Source: Neptunomonas phycophila
GTDB lineage: Bacteria; Pseudomonadota; Gammaproteobacteria; Pseudomonadales; Balneatricaceae
DNA: 64,000 nt
Direction of reading: 5' to 3'
Assembly (NCBI RefSeq): GCF_001922575.1
Contig: NZ_MRCI01000001.1
Location: 310,001 to 374,000 of the forward strand
The translations under genes and the position numbers were made by a program. Below the pieces are notes generated by a model, which had not been told where the DNA came from, ran no database searches, and was given only the letters and a program-made list of their open reading frames with translations. This document shows positions 25,806-35,412 of this stretch, piece after piece. Every line of letters starts with the position of its first letter. Within the stretch, counting starts at the first letter, position 1.

Positions 25806-27035
25806 ATGACCAAAGACAGTTTAAGGTATTGGGTGAATACTTTCGCCATGCGTAAACCCCGAAGCACTCCTCGTTTTAGCGTGTGTTTGATCATGTTAGC
25901 CGCCAGTTTGGCTCAAACAGGGCAGGCCAGCACTTTTGCATTACAGCCGCAGTCCCTTACGGTAGAGGGAAAGCGTGTAAGCGTGAATGTCCCGCAGGGT
26001 TATCGGCTTGAGCTGGTAACCACTGATCTGTCGCAACCAAGATTTCTGACCTTTGCTGATAATGGCGACTTGTTTGCAGGATCTCAAAGCGGCTATGTGT
26101 ATCGTTTAGTGCCGCCTTATACCCGCGTACAAAAACTAACCCCAAGCTTTCGTTACCCACACAGCTTGACGGTACGCGAGGGTAAGTTATTTATTGCATC
26201 TACCGAAGCCTTGTATCGAGCCGAAGGCATCAATGGTAAACAATTGGTGAATGTACAGCGGGTTCTTGACCTGCCTGCGGGTAACGGTCATAGCAGTCGT
26301 ACCGTCAAACAAGGGCATGATGGTAAGTTGTATATCAGCCTGGGCATTAGCGGTAACTGCAGTGATCAGTTTATGGGAGCCGGTTACCCGTTTGAGCAGC
26401 GACGTGGAGGTCTTTTCGTTGTTGAAGAGAAAGGGAAATCAATGCAATTAAGACCCTATTCGACAGGGTTACGTAACCCCGTTGGATTCGCTTGGAACGA
26501 CCAAGGCGAACTGTTTGCTACTAATAACGGGCCAGACCATTGGGGATATGATCAACCTGAAGAACAATTAGCGGCGTTGAGTGAAGGGTCTTTTCATGGC
26601 ATGCCCTGGTATCAAGTAATCGATGGTAAGGTTGTTCGTGATTCATGCCGTACCAATAAGCCTCCTATGGATATGGATGCTGTTACGCTACCCGTTGCAA
26701 CGTTTCCTTCACGTAACGCACCCATGGCCATTGAGTTTATCCCGTCTACACATGCGGATGCTCGATTAGCCGGAAATGCTGTTGTGGCATTACATGGTTC
26801 CTGGGCTGTTAAAGAAGGAGAAGGTCGGGCATCTAAACGTCCTCCGGGCTTGTCATTGGTAGTGTTTAGTGAAGAGCAACCACCAAAAGTTATCGACTGG
26901 GTAACCGGCTTTCAGTGGGCTGATGGGCGTCGATGGTCACGCCCTGTAGGTGTCGCGTTAAGCCCTGATGGTGTGATTTATTTCTCTAGCGATGGCCCTG
27001 TTTCTGCTATATACCGCTTGGTGCCTATTAGTTAA
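25806..27035 (+). CDS. PQQ-dependent-type sugar/sorbosone dehydrogenase, exported
   Basis: The 409-residue protein has a leader with a hydrophobic segment (FSVCLIMLAASLAQTGQAS) and then a six-bladed beta-propeller like soluble glucose/sorbosone dehydrogenases: GYRLELVTTDLSQPRFLTF, GHSSRTVKQGHDGKLYISLG, YSTGLRNPVGFAWN and NNGPDHWG. Periplasmic oxidation of a sugar or aldose with PQQ is likely, but the substrate cannot be read. AGGAGG just before the ATG at 25806 supports the long start; 25848 is the alternative. No PQQ synthesis genes are present. Confidence 0.8.
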   Translation: MTKDSLRYWVNTFAMRKPRSTPRFSVCLIMLAASLAQTGQASTFALQPQSLTVEGKRVSVNVPQGYRLELVTTDLSQPRFLTFADNGDLFAGSQSGYVYRLVPPYTRVQKLTPSFRYPHSLTVREGKLFIASTEALYRAEGINGKQLVNVQRVLDLPAGNGHSSRTVKQGHDGKLYISLGISGNCSDQFMGAGYPFEQRRGGLFVVEEKGKSMQLRPYSTGLRNPVGFAWNDQGELFATNNGPDHWGYDQPEEQLAALSEGSFHGMPWYQVIDGKVVRDSCRTNKPPMDMDAVTLPVATFPSRNAPMAIEFIPSTHADARLAGNAVVALHGSWAVKEGEGRASKRPPGLSLVVFSEEQPPKVIDWVTGFQWADGRRWSRPVGVALSPDGVIYFSSDGPVSAIYRLVPIS

Positions 27036-27256
27036 AGGCTGATTTTTATGGGTTTGGCGTGTTTTGGCCCCAAAATGTAAGCTTTTACGATTATTAATTG
27101 GGAATTTGAGCTAGCTGATCTAAAGTTAATATTGAATGGAAGCTTAACGAATAAAGCAGACCGATCATGTGAATCAAGATCGACAAATGGGGTGCTTTTT
27201 AGCTAAAGATTAACGGCCTGATCGTTATAGGGTTGTATAACAAGAAGTTAATAAGA

Positions 27257-28705
27257 ATGACGATGGATCGGCAGCTGATAAAACGCAGCGCAGGAAAGCC
27301 TACAGCTTTAATGTTGGCAATAGCCTTATTTATCCTTTTGGACTGCTCTATTCTGGCAATCAATGTGTGGTTAACACAGCATGTTGAACAGAATGCATTG
27401 GCGATCAATGTGGCGGGTCGCCAGCGTATGCTATCCCAGCAAATGGCGAAAACACTATTAGAAATTAAAGCCAATCAGTACGAAACACCTTCAGGAGAAA
27501 CTCGGCAAGAGCTTAATAACGCTAGGCATCTTTTTTCAACGACATTGGATGGCTTTTTAAATGGTGGTTATGTCATTGACGGCAGTGGAATATTAAAACC
27601 GTTTTCACGCACCCTTGATCCGGAGTCTTCTGAGGTCATTCATAAAGCGATGAGCTTTTTCCTTCCACTCTCTTCGTCGATTAATCAACTTCAGGCGGCT
27701 CCTTCTCCATCAACAATTGCTGAGGCAGCCCGAGTGGCTATTGAAGTAAACGGGCCTTTACTGGCCGCAATGAATCAATTAACAAGCCGTATGGAGATAC
27801 TGTCTCAGCAAAAAACACAGCTGATTAGGCGAGTTCAAGGGGCTGCTTTTGCGCTAGCTCTGATTAATTTTTTTGTTATTGTGCGTATGTTCTTTCAGCG
27901 TGCTAAGCAGTCTAGCAGGCAGTTGAGTAGCTTTCTTGCGCTTCTAGATAATGCTTCTTCTGCCATGATTGTTATTGATAGCCGTAAAAGAGTGGTAATG
28001 GCTAATCGGATGAGCCAGGAGTTATTTGGGTATCCTGCTCATTTGTTCATGTCTATCGGCGTTGAAAACTTGATTCGTAAAACGAATGGCGAAACGATAG
28101 GGAGCCGCCGAAACGGCGATACTTTTCGTATCGACTTAACAACACGCCCATTTAAATTTGAAGATGAGTCACTAACAATTATTACGGTGACAGACATCAG
28201 TAAACATGCCGAAGAACAACAACGCTTAGCACATTTAGCTAACCATGATCCGCTGACCGGATTAGTTAATCGACGTGCTTTCTTTGATCGTTTAGAGTTA
28301 GAGGTATTACGTACGCGCCGAACGGGTCAGTTATTGGGTGTTTTTTTCTTAGATTTAAATAAGTTCAAGAGCGTGAATGACACTCTGGGCCACACGTCCG
28401 GGGATGAGCTATTAAAAACAGTAGCTGACCGGTTACTGCATGTTGTTAGAGAGGTCGACACGGTTGCCCGCTTTGCTGGAGACGAGTTTGTGGTGATGGT
28501 AACGGACGTTAATCATCAGCATGAATTATTGAAAATACGCGATAAGATACGCTCAATATTTAGCTATTCATTTAAAATCAAGGGGGTAGAAGAGCGCATT
28601 GGGTGCAGTTTAGGTATGGCCATTTATCCCGTCGAAGGTTTAAGCGCCACAGAGCTGATTGAGATCGCCGACCAGAAAATGTACCAGGATAAACAAGCGA
28701 GTTAA
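27257..28705 (+). CDS. PilJ-type sensor-PAS-GGDEF diguanylate cyclase
   Basis: The protein of about 482 residues has a helix (about 18-38), a PilJ/NarX-like periplasmic domain with INVAGRQRMLSQQMAKT, a second helix (about 193-213), a PAS domain (about 225-335) and a GGDEF domain. The cyclase motif is AGDEF (407-411), a variant found in active enzymes, with an I-site RxxD (REVD) before it. It therefore probably makes c-di-GMP in response to a periplasmic signal. The start is uncertain: ATG 27257, ATG 27263 or TTG 27233. The EAL protein gene follows by 48 nt, likely as an operon. Confidence 0.88.
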   Translation: MTMDRQLIKRSAGKPTALMLAIALFILLDCSILAINVWLTQHVEQNALAINVAGRQRMLSQQMAKTLLEIKANQYETPSGETRQELNNARHLFSTTLDGFLNGGYVIDGSGILKPFSRTLDPESSEVIHKAMSFFLPLSSSINQLQAAPSPSTIAEAARVAIEVNGPLLAAMNQLTSRMEILSQQKTQLIRRVQGAAFALALINFFVIVRMFFQRAKQSSRQLSSFLALLDNASSAMIVIDSRKRVVMANRMSQELFGYPAHLFMSIGVENLIRKTNGETIGSRRNGDTFRIDLTTRPFKFEDESLTIITVTDISKHAEEQQRLAHLANHDPLTGLVNRRAFFDRLELEVLRTRRTGQLLGVFFLDLNKFKSVNDTLGHTSGDELLKTVADRLLHVVREVDTVARFAGDEFVVMVTDVNHQHELLKIRDKIRSIFSYSFKIKGVEERIGCSLGMAIYPVEGLSATELIEIADQKMYQDKQAS

Positions 28706-28753
28706 TGAGGTATACTTGAGTTAATTGAGTCTATTACGTATTAGGAATTGACC

Positions 28754-29974
28754 ATGGCATCGCAACGTTTCCCTTTTTATCAGCCAATTATTGAAACAGC
28801 TACCGGGCGTATTGCCGGTTACGAAGCATTGGCTCGGACAACAGAGCCAGGCGGCAAAATAGTGTCTGCTGGAGATAGTTTTACTGATCAGTTGGTGCCT
28901 ATTCTTGAGCGTATTGAATGGGACCGGAGTATACGCCGACAAACAATGGAGCAGTTACATCTGCTACCGCCTAACACCTTCATTAGTATTAATATTTCTC
29001 CTGAATGGATACAGCATTTAGATACTCTGGATGCATTGCCGACTCTTGAAATGGTTGAAGAAGCAGGTGTTGATCCTGCACGGGTTATTATCGAAATAAC
29101 CGAGTCTGAAGGGGACCTTCATTTGCTGGAACAATTGGTAAACCGCTACCGAGAGTTAGGTATGCAGGTTGCCTTAGATGATTTTGGAAATGGTTATTCT
29201 CAGCTAGATCGCATTGCCGTATTAAAGCCTGATTACGTTAAACTGAATATACAGCATTTGCGCGAAGGGGCCGATGCAGGGCGAGGAGTCTCGCTTGTCC
29301 AACAACTCAGTATGATTGCTTCGCGCTTGGGTTGTAAGGTTATGTGTAAAGGGGTTGAAACGGAGGATGACTTCTTTCTGGCGCTAAGCTGCCAAGCCGT
29401 GTGTACACAAGGTTTTTTGTTCTCGCCTGCCCAGCAAAACATGTTGGATCCAGAGTCCACCGTTGAGAAAGCTTCTGAACTGCTCAATTACTATCGGGAT
29501 ATGGCGACTGAGCTGGTGGCCAGAAATCATTGGCGGGCAGAAAAAGCCAAAGGTGAGTTGCTAGGCTTGCGTGAAGTGTTACGCACAACGCCCAGCGATG
29601 AAGAGTTGATTCAATTTGTACCTAGCGAACATTTTTTACGCTTTTATATCTGCGACTTGTCCGGTAATCAGGTGTCGCCTAACTTCGAAAATAGTGATCG
29701 GGGATGGATTATTAATGAGGCTCCTAAAGGTTCGAACTGGAGCTGGCGCCCTTATTTCTTTGAGCTGCTAGGGGCTAGTGATTTACACAGCCGAGTTGTT
29801 TTTTCGGCACCTTATCAAGACATCCACAGTGGCAAGCAAGCGCAAACAGCCGTTATGTTTATTGATGAACAGCGAATTCTGTTGGCGGATATGCTTGATA
29901 CGCAAAAAGCGAACGAAACACTTTCTGGCTTCAGTGCTATGCCGGCCAGCTGGGTGCCAGGGTTAGAAACCTAA
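28754..29974 (+). CDS. EAL-domain protein with YkuI-like C-terminal domain
   Basis: The 406-residue cytosolic protein has an EAL domain (about 5-245) with YEALAR at 23-28, INISPEW, EITESEG, DDFGNGYSQ, a Lys in YVKLN and TQGFLFSP, so the catalytic acids and Lys needed for c-di-GMP breakdown remain, although the KxD motif reads KLN. The C-terminal part (about 270-395) resembles the PAS-like YkuI_C domain seen in some EAL proteins. TAGGAA serves the ATG at 28754. Paired with the cyclase upstream, it could close a local signalling loop. Confidence 0.85.
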   Translation: MASQRFPFYQPIIETATGRIAGYEALARTTEPGGKIVSAGDSFTDQLVPILERIEWDRSIRRQTMEQLHLLPPNTFISINISPEWIQHLDTLDALPTLEMVEEAGVDPARVIIEITESEGDLHLLEQLVNRYRELGMQVALDDFGNGYSQLDRIAVLKPDYVKLNIQHLREGADAGRGVSLVQQLSMIASRLGCKVMCKGVETEDDFFLALSCQAVCTQGFLFSPAQQNMLDPESTVEKASELLNYYRDMATELVARNHWRAEKAKGELLGLREVLRTTPSDEELIQFVPSEHFLRFYICDLSGNQVSPNFENSDRGWIINEAPKGSNWSWRPYFFELLGASDLHSRVVFSAPYQDIHSGKQAQTAVMFIDEQRILLADMLDTQKANETLSGFSAMPASWVPGLET

Positions 29975-29990
29975 CTGTATTTGAGAGTAA

Positions 29991-30028
29991 AAAAAGCCCA
30001 GATATGTTGCTACATGTCTGGGCTTTTT
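29991..30028. terminator. bidirectional intrinsic terminator
   Basis: AAAAAGCCCAGATATG (29991-30006) pairs with CATGTCTGGGCTTTTT (30013-30028), with one G-U or A-C mismatch, giving U-tracts in both directions for the EAL gene (+) and the GDPD gene (-). Confidence 0.92.
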
Positions 30029-30050
30029 AGTGATGCTCTGGTGCGTGTAC

Positions 30051-31355
30051 TTATTTGTTCATGCAGCTTGCATAATAGGTGACTGTTGCAGGCCAGTCGG
30101 AGAAAATTCCGATAACCCCAACGTCTTGTGCAAGCACATCGACTAATGTCATTACATCGCCTTCATTGTTAATGGCGATTGGATTGTTGACTTGAGTATT
30201 AGGGTTAATGGTATTAAGCGAGCTGTAGTACCAACCACCACCTTCGGTAAGTTGACCGGAGCGTTCAAGTGACCAGGCAATAATTTTTAAGCCTGTGTCT
30301 TTCGCCGCCTTGGCGTATGTTGACGGTACAATGACCGCTTTGCCGTCGCTGTCATTTTCGACATCAACTAGCATCCATAATGGGGGGGCAATGACGGCAA
30401 CACCTGATTCTACCAACTCCTCCATGGACGGAGACCAGCTATCTGGGTTTCGAAAGTCAAAGCCTTCGATATCATAGCGATCATCTAGGTACACCCCTTG
30501 TTTAGCAAACTCAGGCTCATTTTTAATCCAGTACTTCACGTCATCTAGATTAAAAGATTGAGGCCAAACGTCAGATGGGTCGACACCTGCGGCTTTGTAT
30601 TCATCGAGCATTTTTTGCGCGTATGCTTCTTGAGTAAAACCATTAAATGGCATGTCGACGCTGGCAGACTTCAGCTCGGGAGTCATCTTTACGCCTAATG
30701 ATTTAAAGAGCTCTATACTCTGTGCATGCGTCATCAAGCTTCCTTGGCTACTGTAGCGGTCGGTACGCCAGTTTGGTGTAGCATCTAGATATTCTGCGAT
30801 TGTTCGTGCATTAGGATTACCTGCGTCCATTTTCCCTTTGAGTGTTTTGAATTCAGCCAAAGTGATGTCACTCGTGCAGCATTGGACATTTGCCGCTTGA
30901 GTCATCTTACCGTCGCTACCAAATTGCGCGGGTTGAAACGGCACAGAGCACTTGCTTGCAAGAGGCGTTTCTAGAATGTTGGTGGTGGTGTGAAGGTCGC
31001 ATTGTGAATGACGGCACACCAGTGCTTGGTCGCTGGTGAACGTGACATCACATTCTATAATTCCTGCTCCCATTCGAGCGGCCGCTTCGTAAGACTCTTT
31101 TGTGTGCTCGGGAAACTGCATTGGTGCACCGCGATGTCCAATGGAAAAATCACTCGATTGCATCGGACTATTAGCACAGGACGCCAGTTTATCCTTGAGA
31201 GGTCCTTCATCCATATCAGCAACTAAAAAATAAGGGCGTGGCCCTACCTGTACATTAGTTACTTTTTGAGCGGTTTCGTGGTGGGCAGCCAGAGTAGGAA
31301 TACTCAACAAAGTCGCAATGACCGAGGCGCATAAGGGTAAAATAGTAGCTTTCAT
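30051..31355 (-). CDS. glycerophosphodiester phosphodiesterase family protein, periplasmic
   Basis: The 434-residue precursor has a signal peptide ([23 protein letters not shown]) and the GDPD TIM-barrel landmarks His74-Arg75 (HRGAP), Glu101 and Asp103 (IECDVTF) and His116 (CRHSQCD). The catalytic His pair and metal ligands are present. It should hydrolyse glycerophosphodiesters to glycerol-3-phosphate and an alcohol in the periplasm. It is longer than GlpQ (about 358 residues) because of an N-terminal extension and extra loops with cysteines. It may supply phosphate, as pst genes lie about 1.2 kb further on, but the gene has its own unit. Confidence 0.88.
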   Translation of the reverse strand: MKATILPLCASVIATLLSIPTLAAHHETAQKVTNVQVGPRPYFLVADMDEGPLKDKLASCANSPMQSSDFSIGHRGAPMQFPEHTKESYEAAARMGAGIIECDVTFTSDQALVCRHSQCDLHTTTNILETPLASKCSVPFQPAQFGSDGKMTQAANVQCCTSDITLAEFKTLKGKMDAGNPNARTIAEYLDATPNWRTDRYSSQGSLMTHAQSIELFKSLGVKMTPELKSASVDMPFNGFTQEAYAQKMLDEYKAAGVDPSDVWPQSFNLDDVKYWIKNEPEFAKQGVYLDDRYDIEGFDFRNPDSWSPSMEELVESGVAVIAPPLWMLVDVENDSDGKAVIVPSTYAKAAKDTGLKIIAWSLERSGQLTEGGGWYYSSLNTINPNTQVNNPIAINNEGDVMTLVDVLAQDVGVIGIFSDWPATVTYYASCMNK

Positions 31356-31459
31356 AATGATGTCCCTAGGGTTATTTTTAGCCGCAATCGTAATGCCTTT
31401 GGATGACGATTTAATGAGACTTGTATTACGTTATATCCTAGATTCACAGGCTTGTTTTG

Positions 31460-31738
31460 CTAATGCGTGCTACTTCGGTTTTGCTGCAAAATGAGCTCAA
31501 ACTTTTCAGGCTCGTGGATGGCAATATTGATGTATTCATACATCAGTGCGTACCAAGCAGGCCCACCATGACACTGAAATTTTTCAAGTGCCACCAATAA
31601 TAGTTTGGAGGCGGCTCTTAACTCTTTATCATCGCCATTCGCATAATGCGATAGCAAGTTTTGATAGAACTGTTCGGTTTTATCCAATGGCGTTAAGTGG
31701 TCATCTTCAAACGAAGTAGCATCGTGTCGCTTATCCAT
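31460..31738 (-). CDS. small protein coupled to Fic-like gene, unknown function
   Basis: I do not recognise this 92-residue acidic, helical product. It has no signal peptide or membrane helix; a Cys-His-Gly-Gly (FQCHGGPAWYALMYEY, near 54-69) is the most distinctive part. Its ATG overlaps the stop of the upstream Fic-like gene by 8 nt and AAGGGA lies before it, so the two are made together. It may be a partner or antitoxin-like subunit, but there is no direct evidence. Confidence 0.6.
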   Translation of the reverse strand: MDKRHDATSFEDDHLTPLDKTEQFYQNLLSHYANGDDKELRAASKLLLVALEKFQCHGGPAWYALMYEYINIAIHEPEKFELILQQNRSSTH

Positions 31739-32456
31739 AAAAACGTCCCTTCTTATCCGTCATGTGCGTTGCTTTGGATTTATCCAAAAAATAATGGTGG
31801 GCTTTAGATGCTTCTTTTTTCAATAATGAGGCAATAAAACGGTTAAGTTGTGAGCGCTTGATCAGCATAGTGAGGCTGTGCCGTTTTATCTTACTGATAG
31901 GCGGCGCTTCGAAGTAGTGCTTTGCATTGTCTGCAGATAAGACAAAGGGAGGGAATCCATTGCGTAGCAATATATAGCTCATCAGCAGTACCCCAGTCCT
32001 ATGATTGCCTTCTACAAATAGCTGAGGCTGTGCAAGGGTTCGAATATACACGGCAGCGGCTTCCGTAAACGCATCACTAAAGTGGGTTTGCTGGTGATAT
32101 TCGATAAGGTCTTGAATGCCACCGCTCGACTTTTCATAGAAATATTTTTCACTTGCTTTAAGTTGCTGGGTGTAATGTTGACGATCTTTGCCGTTTGCGG
32201 GACCAAATAGGACCGTATTATTGATCTCTAAAATATGTGTTGAATAACCCAATGAAAATAGGTCGATACCTTCGTTAACAAACTGGTCAATTAGTTCATA
32301 TCCGGCTAATAAGTTGTCTATAACTAGGTCATCCATGGGCGCTATTCGAGCGTCCAGCATGGTAATGATCGAGTAGTATTGTTGCTGGACATTCTCCAGC
32401 GTATGTTGAATCTCTACCATGTCTAGTGAAAGGGAGGCCATCCAGTGTATTTCCAT
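31731..32456 (-). CDS. Fic/Fido-like protein with degenerate catalytic motif
   Basis: The 241-residue protein resembles Fic-domain AMP transferases: helix-rich with the active-site loop reading QLFVEGNHRTG at residues 145-155. In active Fic enzymes this is HxFx(D/E)GNGRxxR; here the catalytic His is Gln145, GNG is GNH, and the second Arg is absent, while Phe147, Glu149, Gly150, Asn151 and Arg153 remain. The nucleotide pocket may survive without normal AMP transfer. The long N-terminal half (1-120) has no inhibitory (S/T)xxxE(G/N) helix that I can find. It is coupled to a small downstream gene. The start at 32456 is uncertain (32441 possible). Confidence 0.65.
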   Translation of the reverse strand: MEIHWMASLSLDMVEIQHTLENVQQQYYSIITMLDARIAPMDDLVIDNLLAGYELIDQFVNEGIDLFSLGYSTHILEINNTVLFGPANGKDRQHYTQQLKASEKYFYEKSSGGIQDLIEYHQQTHFSDAFTEAAAVYIRTLAQPQLFVEGNHRTGVLLMSYILLRNGFPPFVLSADNAKHYFEAPPISKIKRHSLTMLIKRSQLNRFIASLLKKEASKAHHYFLDKSKATHMTDKKGRFYG

Positions 32457-32467
32457 GGCTGCGGTAT

Positions 32468-32513
32468 GGGAAAAATCGGCACAGTAACCTAATAACAGTC
32501 ACTGTACCGATTT
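32468..32513 (-). terminator. pst operon terminator
   Basis: AAATCGG/CCGATTT with ACAGT/ACTGT and one mismatch forms a 12-pair stem between 32473 and 32513; on the minus strand it is followed by TTTTT. It ends the pst operon 38 nt after pstB. Confidence 0.8.
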
Positions 32514-32550
32514 GTTATGAAGCTGTTGGTGATTAGCGTGAGCTATAGGC

Positions 32551-33402
32551 TTAGCTGAATTCACCAGAGACGTATTGCTTGGTTAGTTCTGCTACTGGGT
32601 CCTCAAATACTTGGCGAGTCTCACCCATTTCTACGAGGTAGCCTGTACGCCCGCCTTTAGACAGGTCGACACCAAAAAAGCAGGTTGTGTCAGCAACACG
32701 CATAGCTTGTTGCATATTATGTGTCACCATCGCAACCGTATAGCGCTCTTTAAGTTGCAGCATTAGCTCTTCAACTTGTCTTGTTGCGATAGGGTCTAAC
32801 GCTGAGCAAGGTTCGTCCATTAAAAGCACATCAGGCTCTGTTGCAATCGCACGAGCGATACAAAGACGCTGCTGCTGACCACCGGACAACGATAAACCGC
32901 TATTTTTGAGTTTGTCTTTAACTTCGTTCCATAGTGCGGCACGTTCAAGGGCTTGTTGGACACGCTCGTCTACGTCACCTTTAAAGCGATTTAAACGTAA
33001 GCCAAACGCAACGTTATCGTAGATGCTCATTGAAAACGGGTTTGGTTGCTGGAACACCATGCCGATATAACGACGGACAATCACGGGGTCGACCTGTTTC
33101 GCATAGATATCTTTGCCGTGGTAGTTGACCTGTCCTTCTAATCGGAAACTGCTAATTAGGTCGTTCATGCGGTTAAGGCTACGCAATACGGTACTTTTAC
33201 CACATCCCGAAGGCCCTATAAATCCAGTGATCTTTTTCTTTTCAATCGGAACCGCGCTGCTGTTGACGGCTAAGAAATCACCGTAAAATATTTTGTCGAT
33301 ATTACAGTCGATTACGACCTCACCTTGCGGGACAAAAGCTGATGCACGTTGGTGATTAGCGGCGACTGATTCTTCTGCTAAACGCATAGCTGTTACGCTC
33401 AT
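32551..33402 (-). CDS. pstB: phosphate ABC transporter ATP-binding protein
   Basis: The 283-residue ATPase has Walker [10 protein letters not shown] (63-71), Q-loop [17 protein letters not shown], signature LSGGQQQRL, Walker [14 protein letters not shown] and the switch VTHNMQQA, all typical of PstB. The N-terminal 30 residues are a short extension also seen in marine relatives. It drives high-affinity phosphate uptake. It is the last gene of pstSCAB; phoU, often next, is absent. AAGGAC precedes the ATG. Confidence 0.96.
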   Translation of the reverse strand: MSVTAMRLAEESVAANHQRASAFVPQGEVVIDCNIDKIFYGDFLAVNSSAVPIEKKKITGFIGPSGCGKSTVLRSLNRMNDLISSFRLEGQVNYHGKDIYAKQVDPVIVRRYIGMVFQQPNPFSMSIYDNVAFGLRLNRFKGDVDERVQQALERAALWNEVKDKLKNSGLSLSGGQQQRLCIARAIATEPDVLLMDEPCSALDPIATRQVEELMLQLKERYTVAMVTHNMQQAMRVADTTCFFGVDLSKGGRTGYLVEMGETRQVFEDPVAELTKQYVSGEFS

Positions 33403-33417
33403 AATAAAGTCCTTTTG

Positions 33418-34308
33418 TTAAACCTTAGGTTGGCCGATGAGTCGAGCTAAAATGTTGATCACTAGTACAATCAAAACAAGTGTCAAAGAGGCAGCCCAAG
33501 CGAGTTGAATCTGATTATCAAACGGCATCGCGGAAAAGTTATAAATTAAAATAGAAAGAGAAGCCGTTGGCTCCATCACTTCTGATAGGTAGTAGTTACT
33601 GAACAAAGCAGTAAAGAGCAGCGGCGCTGACTCACCCGCCGCACCTGCAACAGCTAATAGCACACCGGTAATAATGCCCGGTAAACCGGTTGGTAGTACT
33701 ACTTTCATAATAACTTGGGTACGCGTACAACCCATGCCAAATGCTGCATCTTTCATGCGTTGTGGAACTTGGCGCATCGCTTCTTCCGCCGCTAAGACGA
33801 CCGTGGGTAGCATTAGAACGGAGAGGGCAATACCACCGGCTAAAGCGGAATAGCCAAACGTAATGACCAATACACTGTAGGTAAATACGCCTGCCAAAAT
33901 CGATGGGAAGCCAGTGAGCGTTTTTGATAAAAAGCGCGCCGTGATGGATAATTTACTCGTTGGTCCCAAAATGGACATGTAAACGGCGGCTAACAGACCA
34001 ATAGGTACACTGATTAAGCTGGCAATGCCAACCATCACGAGTGTTCCCAATATGGCGTTACCAAAGCCTCCGCCTGTTTCGAATGCGGTAGGTGGCAGTT
34101 CAGTAAGTGCTTCCCAGTCCAGCCGCGAGCCACCTTCCATGATGAGCATAAAGATAACCGAGAATAACGGTACACTTGCCACGATTGCCGCAAACCAAGT
34201 TAATCCCGTCAATAACCCATTCTTAAGCGCACGCGGCTCAAACATTTCGCGCTCAAGTGTCGGTAAAGTTGGAGCTATGCTGGGCGCTTTTAAATCTACA
34301 TCTTTCAT
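33418..34308 (-). CDS. pstA: phosphate ABC transporter permease
   Basis: The 296-residue six-helix permease has the coupling loop AAFGMGCTRTQVIMKVVLPT (about 188-207) and the PstA pattern LTGFPSILAGVFTYSVLV. It forms the membrane channel with PstC. The ATG overlaps the pstC stop by 4 nt. A soluble N-terminal part of about 30 residues precedes the first helix. Confidence 0.95.
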   Translation of the reverse strand: MKDVDLKAPSIAPTLPTLEREMFEPRALKNGLLTGLTWFAAIVASVPLFSVIFMLIMEGGSRLDWEALTELPPTAFETGGGFGNAILGTLVMVGIASLISVPIGLLAAVYMSILGPTSKLSITARFLSKTLTGFPSILAGVFTYSVLVITFGYSALAGGIALSVLMLPTVVLAAEEAMRQVPQRMKDAAFGMGCTRTQVIMKVVLPTGLPGIITGVLLAVAGAAGESAPLLFTALFSNYYLSEVMEPTASLSILIYNFSAMPFDNQIQLAWAASLTLVLIVLVINILARLIGQPKV

Positions 34309-35282
34309 TTTTTGCCCTCAAACTTACGAACGGTGTATTGCTGGATGGCGAGTCCAATCACGTTAACGATGAAGGTAATGGCTAGTAGAACCATAGCGGC
34401 ATACATCAGCGCTTCTACTTCGATACCACCGGCTTCTGGGAAGTTTGACGCGAGTAATGAGGCCAGAGTATTCGCCGGAGAGAAAAGCGATAAGCTAATT
34501 TGGTTACTGTTGCCAATTAACATCGCCAAGGCCATGGTTTCGCCTAATGCACGACCAAAACCTAATACTAAGGCGGCTAAAATGCCGGAAGATGCCGTAG
34601 GCAACATGACCTTGAGAATAGCTTCCCACTTTGTGGTGCCCATTCCGTAGGCAGCCTCTTTAACTTTGTAAGGAATGCGACGAAAAGAGTCGACGGAAAT
34701 AGCCGCGACAGTCGGCAAAATCATAATGGCTAAGACCAGTGAAGCAGGTGCTAAGCCAGGTCCACTTAGGTCGGTGCTAAAAAACGGTAAAAAGCCAAAG
34801 TGTTCGTGTAACCAATCGGCTATGGGACGTAGCATTGGGATCAGAACATAAATACCCCACAAGCCATAAACCACCGATGGAATTGCCGCTAATAGCTCGA
34901 CTATTGTTCTGAAAACAACCGCAAAACGGGCGTGAATAAAGTCTTGCGTTAAGAATATGGCAATTGCTACACCGAGTAAGCCGCCCATAATTAAAGCAAG
35001 GAAGGAGCTATACAATGTGCCCCAAATTTCTGGAAGAACACCAAAGGTTCCGGTGTTAGTGTTCCACTGTGTGCCTGTTACAAAACCAAAACCATGTAGT
35101 TTAAAGGCTGGAACAGCTTCCCCACCTATTTGCCATAAAATGAAAGCGACTAAAATAACAATTAAAGATGCGCTGGATATGGCGATGCTACGGAACAATC
35201 TATCGGCTGTGTAATCGGCGCTTGAAGGGGGTGCTGATATGGGGCTGGCATTAGCCAAATGTGCGAAAGGGTTTTGCGACAT
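34305..35282 (-). CDS. pstC: phosphate ABC transporter permease
   Basis: The 325-residue permease has the PstC signatures LAAIPSVVYGLWGIYVLIP and the coupling loop AAYGMGTTKWEAILKVMLPT (about 212-231), with six main helices. The N-terminal extension of about 30 residues is rich in Ala, Ser and Pro. It follows pstS after a 130-nt gap with a hairpin, and overlaps pstA by 4 nt. Confidence 0.95.
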   Translation of the reverse strand: MSQNPFAHLANASPISAPPSSADYTADRLFRSIAISSASLIVILVAFILWQIGGEAVPAFKLHGFGFVTGTQWNTNTGTFGVLPEIWGTLYSSFLALIMGGLLGVAIAIFLTQDFIHARFAVVFRTIVELLAAIPSVVYGLWGIYVLIPMLRPIADWLHEHFGFLPFFSTDLSGPGLAPASLVLAIMILPTVAAISVDSFRRIPYKVKEAAYGMGTTKWEAILKVMLPTASSGILAALVLGFGRALGETMALAMLIGNSNQISLSLFSPANTLASLLASNFPEAGGIEVEALMYAAMVLLAITFIVNVIGLAIQQYTVRKFEGKK

Positions 35283-35309
35283 TGAGAATACCTCATCCGT
35301 CTTACTAAT

Positions 35310-35339
35310 ACCTCTGGTACGTTTCGTCGTACCAGAGGT
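35310..35339 (-). terminator. pstS-pstC intercistronic hairpin
   Basis: A 12-bp perfect stem (ACCTCTGGTACG with CGTACCAGAGGT) sits between pstS and pstC. It has no U-tract, so it more likely stabilises pstS mRNA or attenuates readthrough, matching the need for more binding protein. Confidence 0.6.
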
Positions 35340-35412
35340 GTTTGTTCACTACGCTTCCAAGCTCGAACAAGAATGGGTAATCCGTTTGGGCTTGTTGTGA
35401 GCAGTCGGGTTA

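Noticed and set aside
28475-28489. AGDEF instead of GGDEF read as an inactive cyclase
   Set aside because: AGDEF variants are known to be active and the acidic residues and I-site are kept.
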